NCBI RefSeq assembly: GCF_003670275.1
Contig: NZ_QXJF01000002.1
Location: forward strand, 62,001 to 126,000
Length of the DNA stretch: 64,000 nucleotides
DNA from: Helicobacter labetoulli
Lineage (GTDB): Bacteria > Campylobacterota > Campylobacteria > Campylobacterales > Helicobacteraceae
Reading direction: 5' to 3'
Position numbers and translations under genes: made by a program. Under the pieces are notes generated by a model that ran no database searches, was not told the origin of the DNA, and saw nothing but the letters and a program-made list of their open reading frames with translations. Positions 63,774 through 64,000 of this stretch are shown piece after piece (the stretch's first letter is position 1; every line of letters begins with the position of its first letter).

Positions 63774-64000
63774 CTATAATCCGCCAAATCGTCTTTGTCG
63801 CTCACAAAATTCGCCCATAAGTTTATCTAGTTCATCAGTAGTGAAATTAGGCCAAAGTGTGGGAGTGAAAAATAGCTCGGCATAACTTGCCTGCCAAAGC
63901 AAAAAGTTTGAGATTCTCTTCTCCCCACCTGTGCGGATAAGCATATCTACATCTGGGAGTGTAGCAGTATCAAGGTTGGCATTAATAAGCTCTGCAACTT
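63774..64000 (-). CDS. uppS: Undecaprenyl diphosphate synthase, C-terminal part (N-terminus outside window)
   Basis: About 75 residues are visible. [20 protein letters not shown] holds the signature RTxGExRxSNF that binds the isopentenyl pyrophosphate; [25 protein letters not shown] and ERQRRFGGL end the protein at TAG 63774. UppS makes the C55 lipid carrier for peptidoglycan and O-antigen, so it is relevant to the glycan genes of this window. It reads towards maeB with a 105-base gap. Confidence 0.95.
   Translation of the reverse strand, partial: VAELINANLDTATLPDVDMLIRTGGEKRISNFLLWQASYAELFFTPTLWPNFTTDELDKLMGEFCERQRRFGGL

Overview
The window looks like chromosomal DNA of an enterohepatic Helicobacter-type Campylobacterota. 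It is AT-rich and densely coded. Gene order matches known Helicobacter/Campylobacter blocks: M23 peptidase-minC-lpxC-tsaB-like-thrB-ylxR-infB, and dnaX-tsaE-lptB-rpoN beside a TRIC-type membrane gene. It has futalosine-route menaquinone synthesis (mqnE), a carboxynorspermidine dehydrogenase, a three-gene bc1 complex with a dihaem cytochrome c1, and long poly-G/C tracts inside surface-glycan genes. Species is not determinable from what I can see.

Layout. 1-8151 (minus strand) is a type III restriction-modification operon: mod, an AlbA_2/Schlafen-type gene, a frameshifted rhuM, and res running off the left edge. 8244-10544 is a carboxynorspermidine dehydrogenase swollen to nearly twice normal size by two ~0.5 kb insertions that keep the reading frame. 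10.7-29.3 kb is mostly core metabolism and envelope: lpxD, a serine-type permease, a Cj0069-like protein, ccoI, mqnE, moaA/mobA, flhB, M23 peptidase, minC, lpxC, thrB, infB and an outer-membrane barrel. 29.3-36.0 kb (minus) holds a phase-variable glycosyltransferase, bcp, lpxK, nadE, an ABC permease and glyS. 36.1-48.8 kb holds a phase-variable asparagine-synthase-like gene, tsf/rpsB, two phase-variable methyltransferases, rpoN/lptB/tsaE/dnaX and flgG behind a sigma-54-type promoter. 48.8-54.9 kb holds a PatA/PatB/Ape1-like peptidoglycan O-acetylation cluster, a frameshifted GNAT gene, a DedA protein and an ABC ATPase. 55.0-64.0 kb holds yceI, petABC, a second MBOAT/SGNH pair that is phase-variable and repeat-laden, malic enzyme and the end of uppS.

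Three themes stand out. (1) Five G/C tracts of 10-14 bases interrupt genes of surface or small-molecule modification; as sequenced one gene (the asparagine synthase homologue) is in frame and four are out of frame. (2) A family of interspersed repeats sits inside coding sequences and stays open in the host frame. Copies occur in mod, twice in the dehydrogenase and, more loosely, in the phase-variable MBOAT gene, and occur in both orientations so that each dehydrogenase insert has long inverted ends. (3) The 7-mer AGAATCT/AGATTCT is strikingly abundant on both strands, in genes, disordered linkers and intergenic regions, and forms inverted pairs in 3'-end hairpins, much as DNA uptake sequences do in Neisseria and Haemophilus. 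No rRNA, tRNA, CRISPR array, prophage or transposase gene was found. No intergenic gap exceeds 300 bases; the longest (13094-13387 and 40736-41015) are described below.
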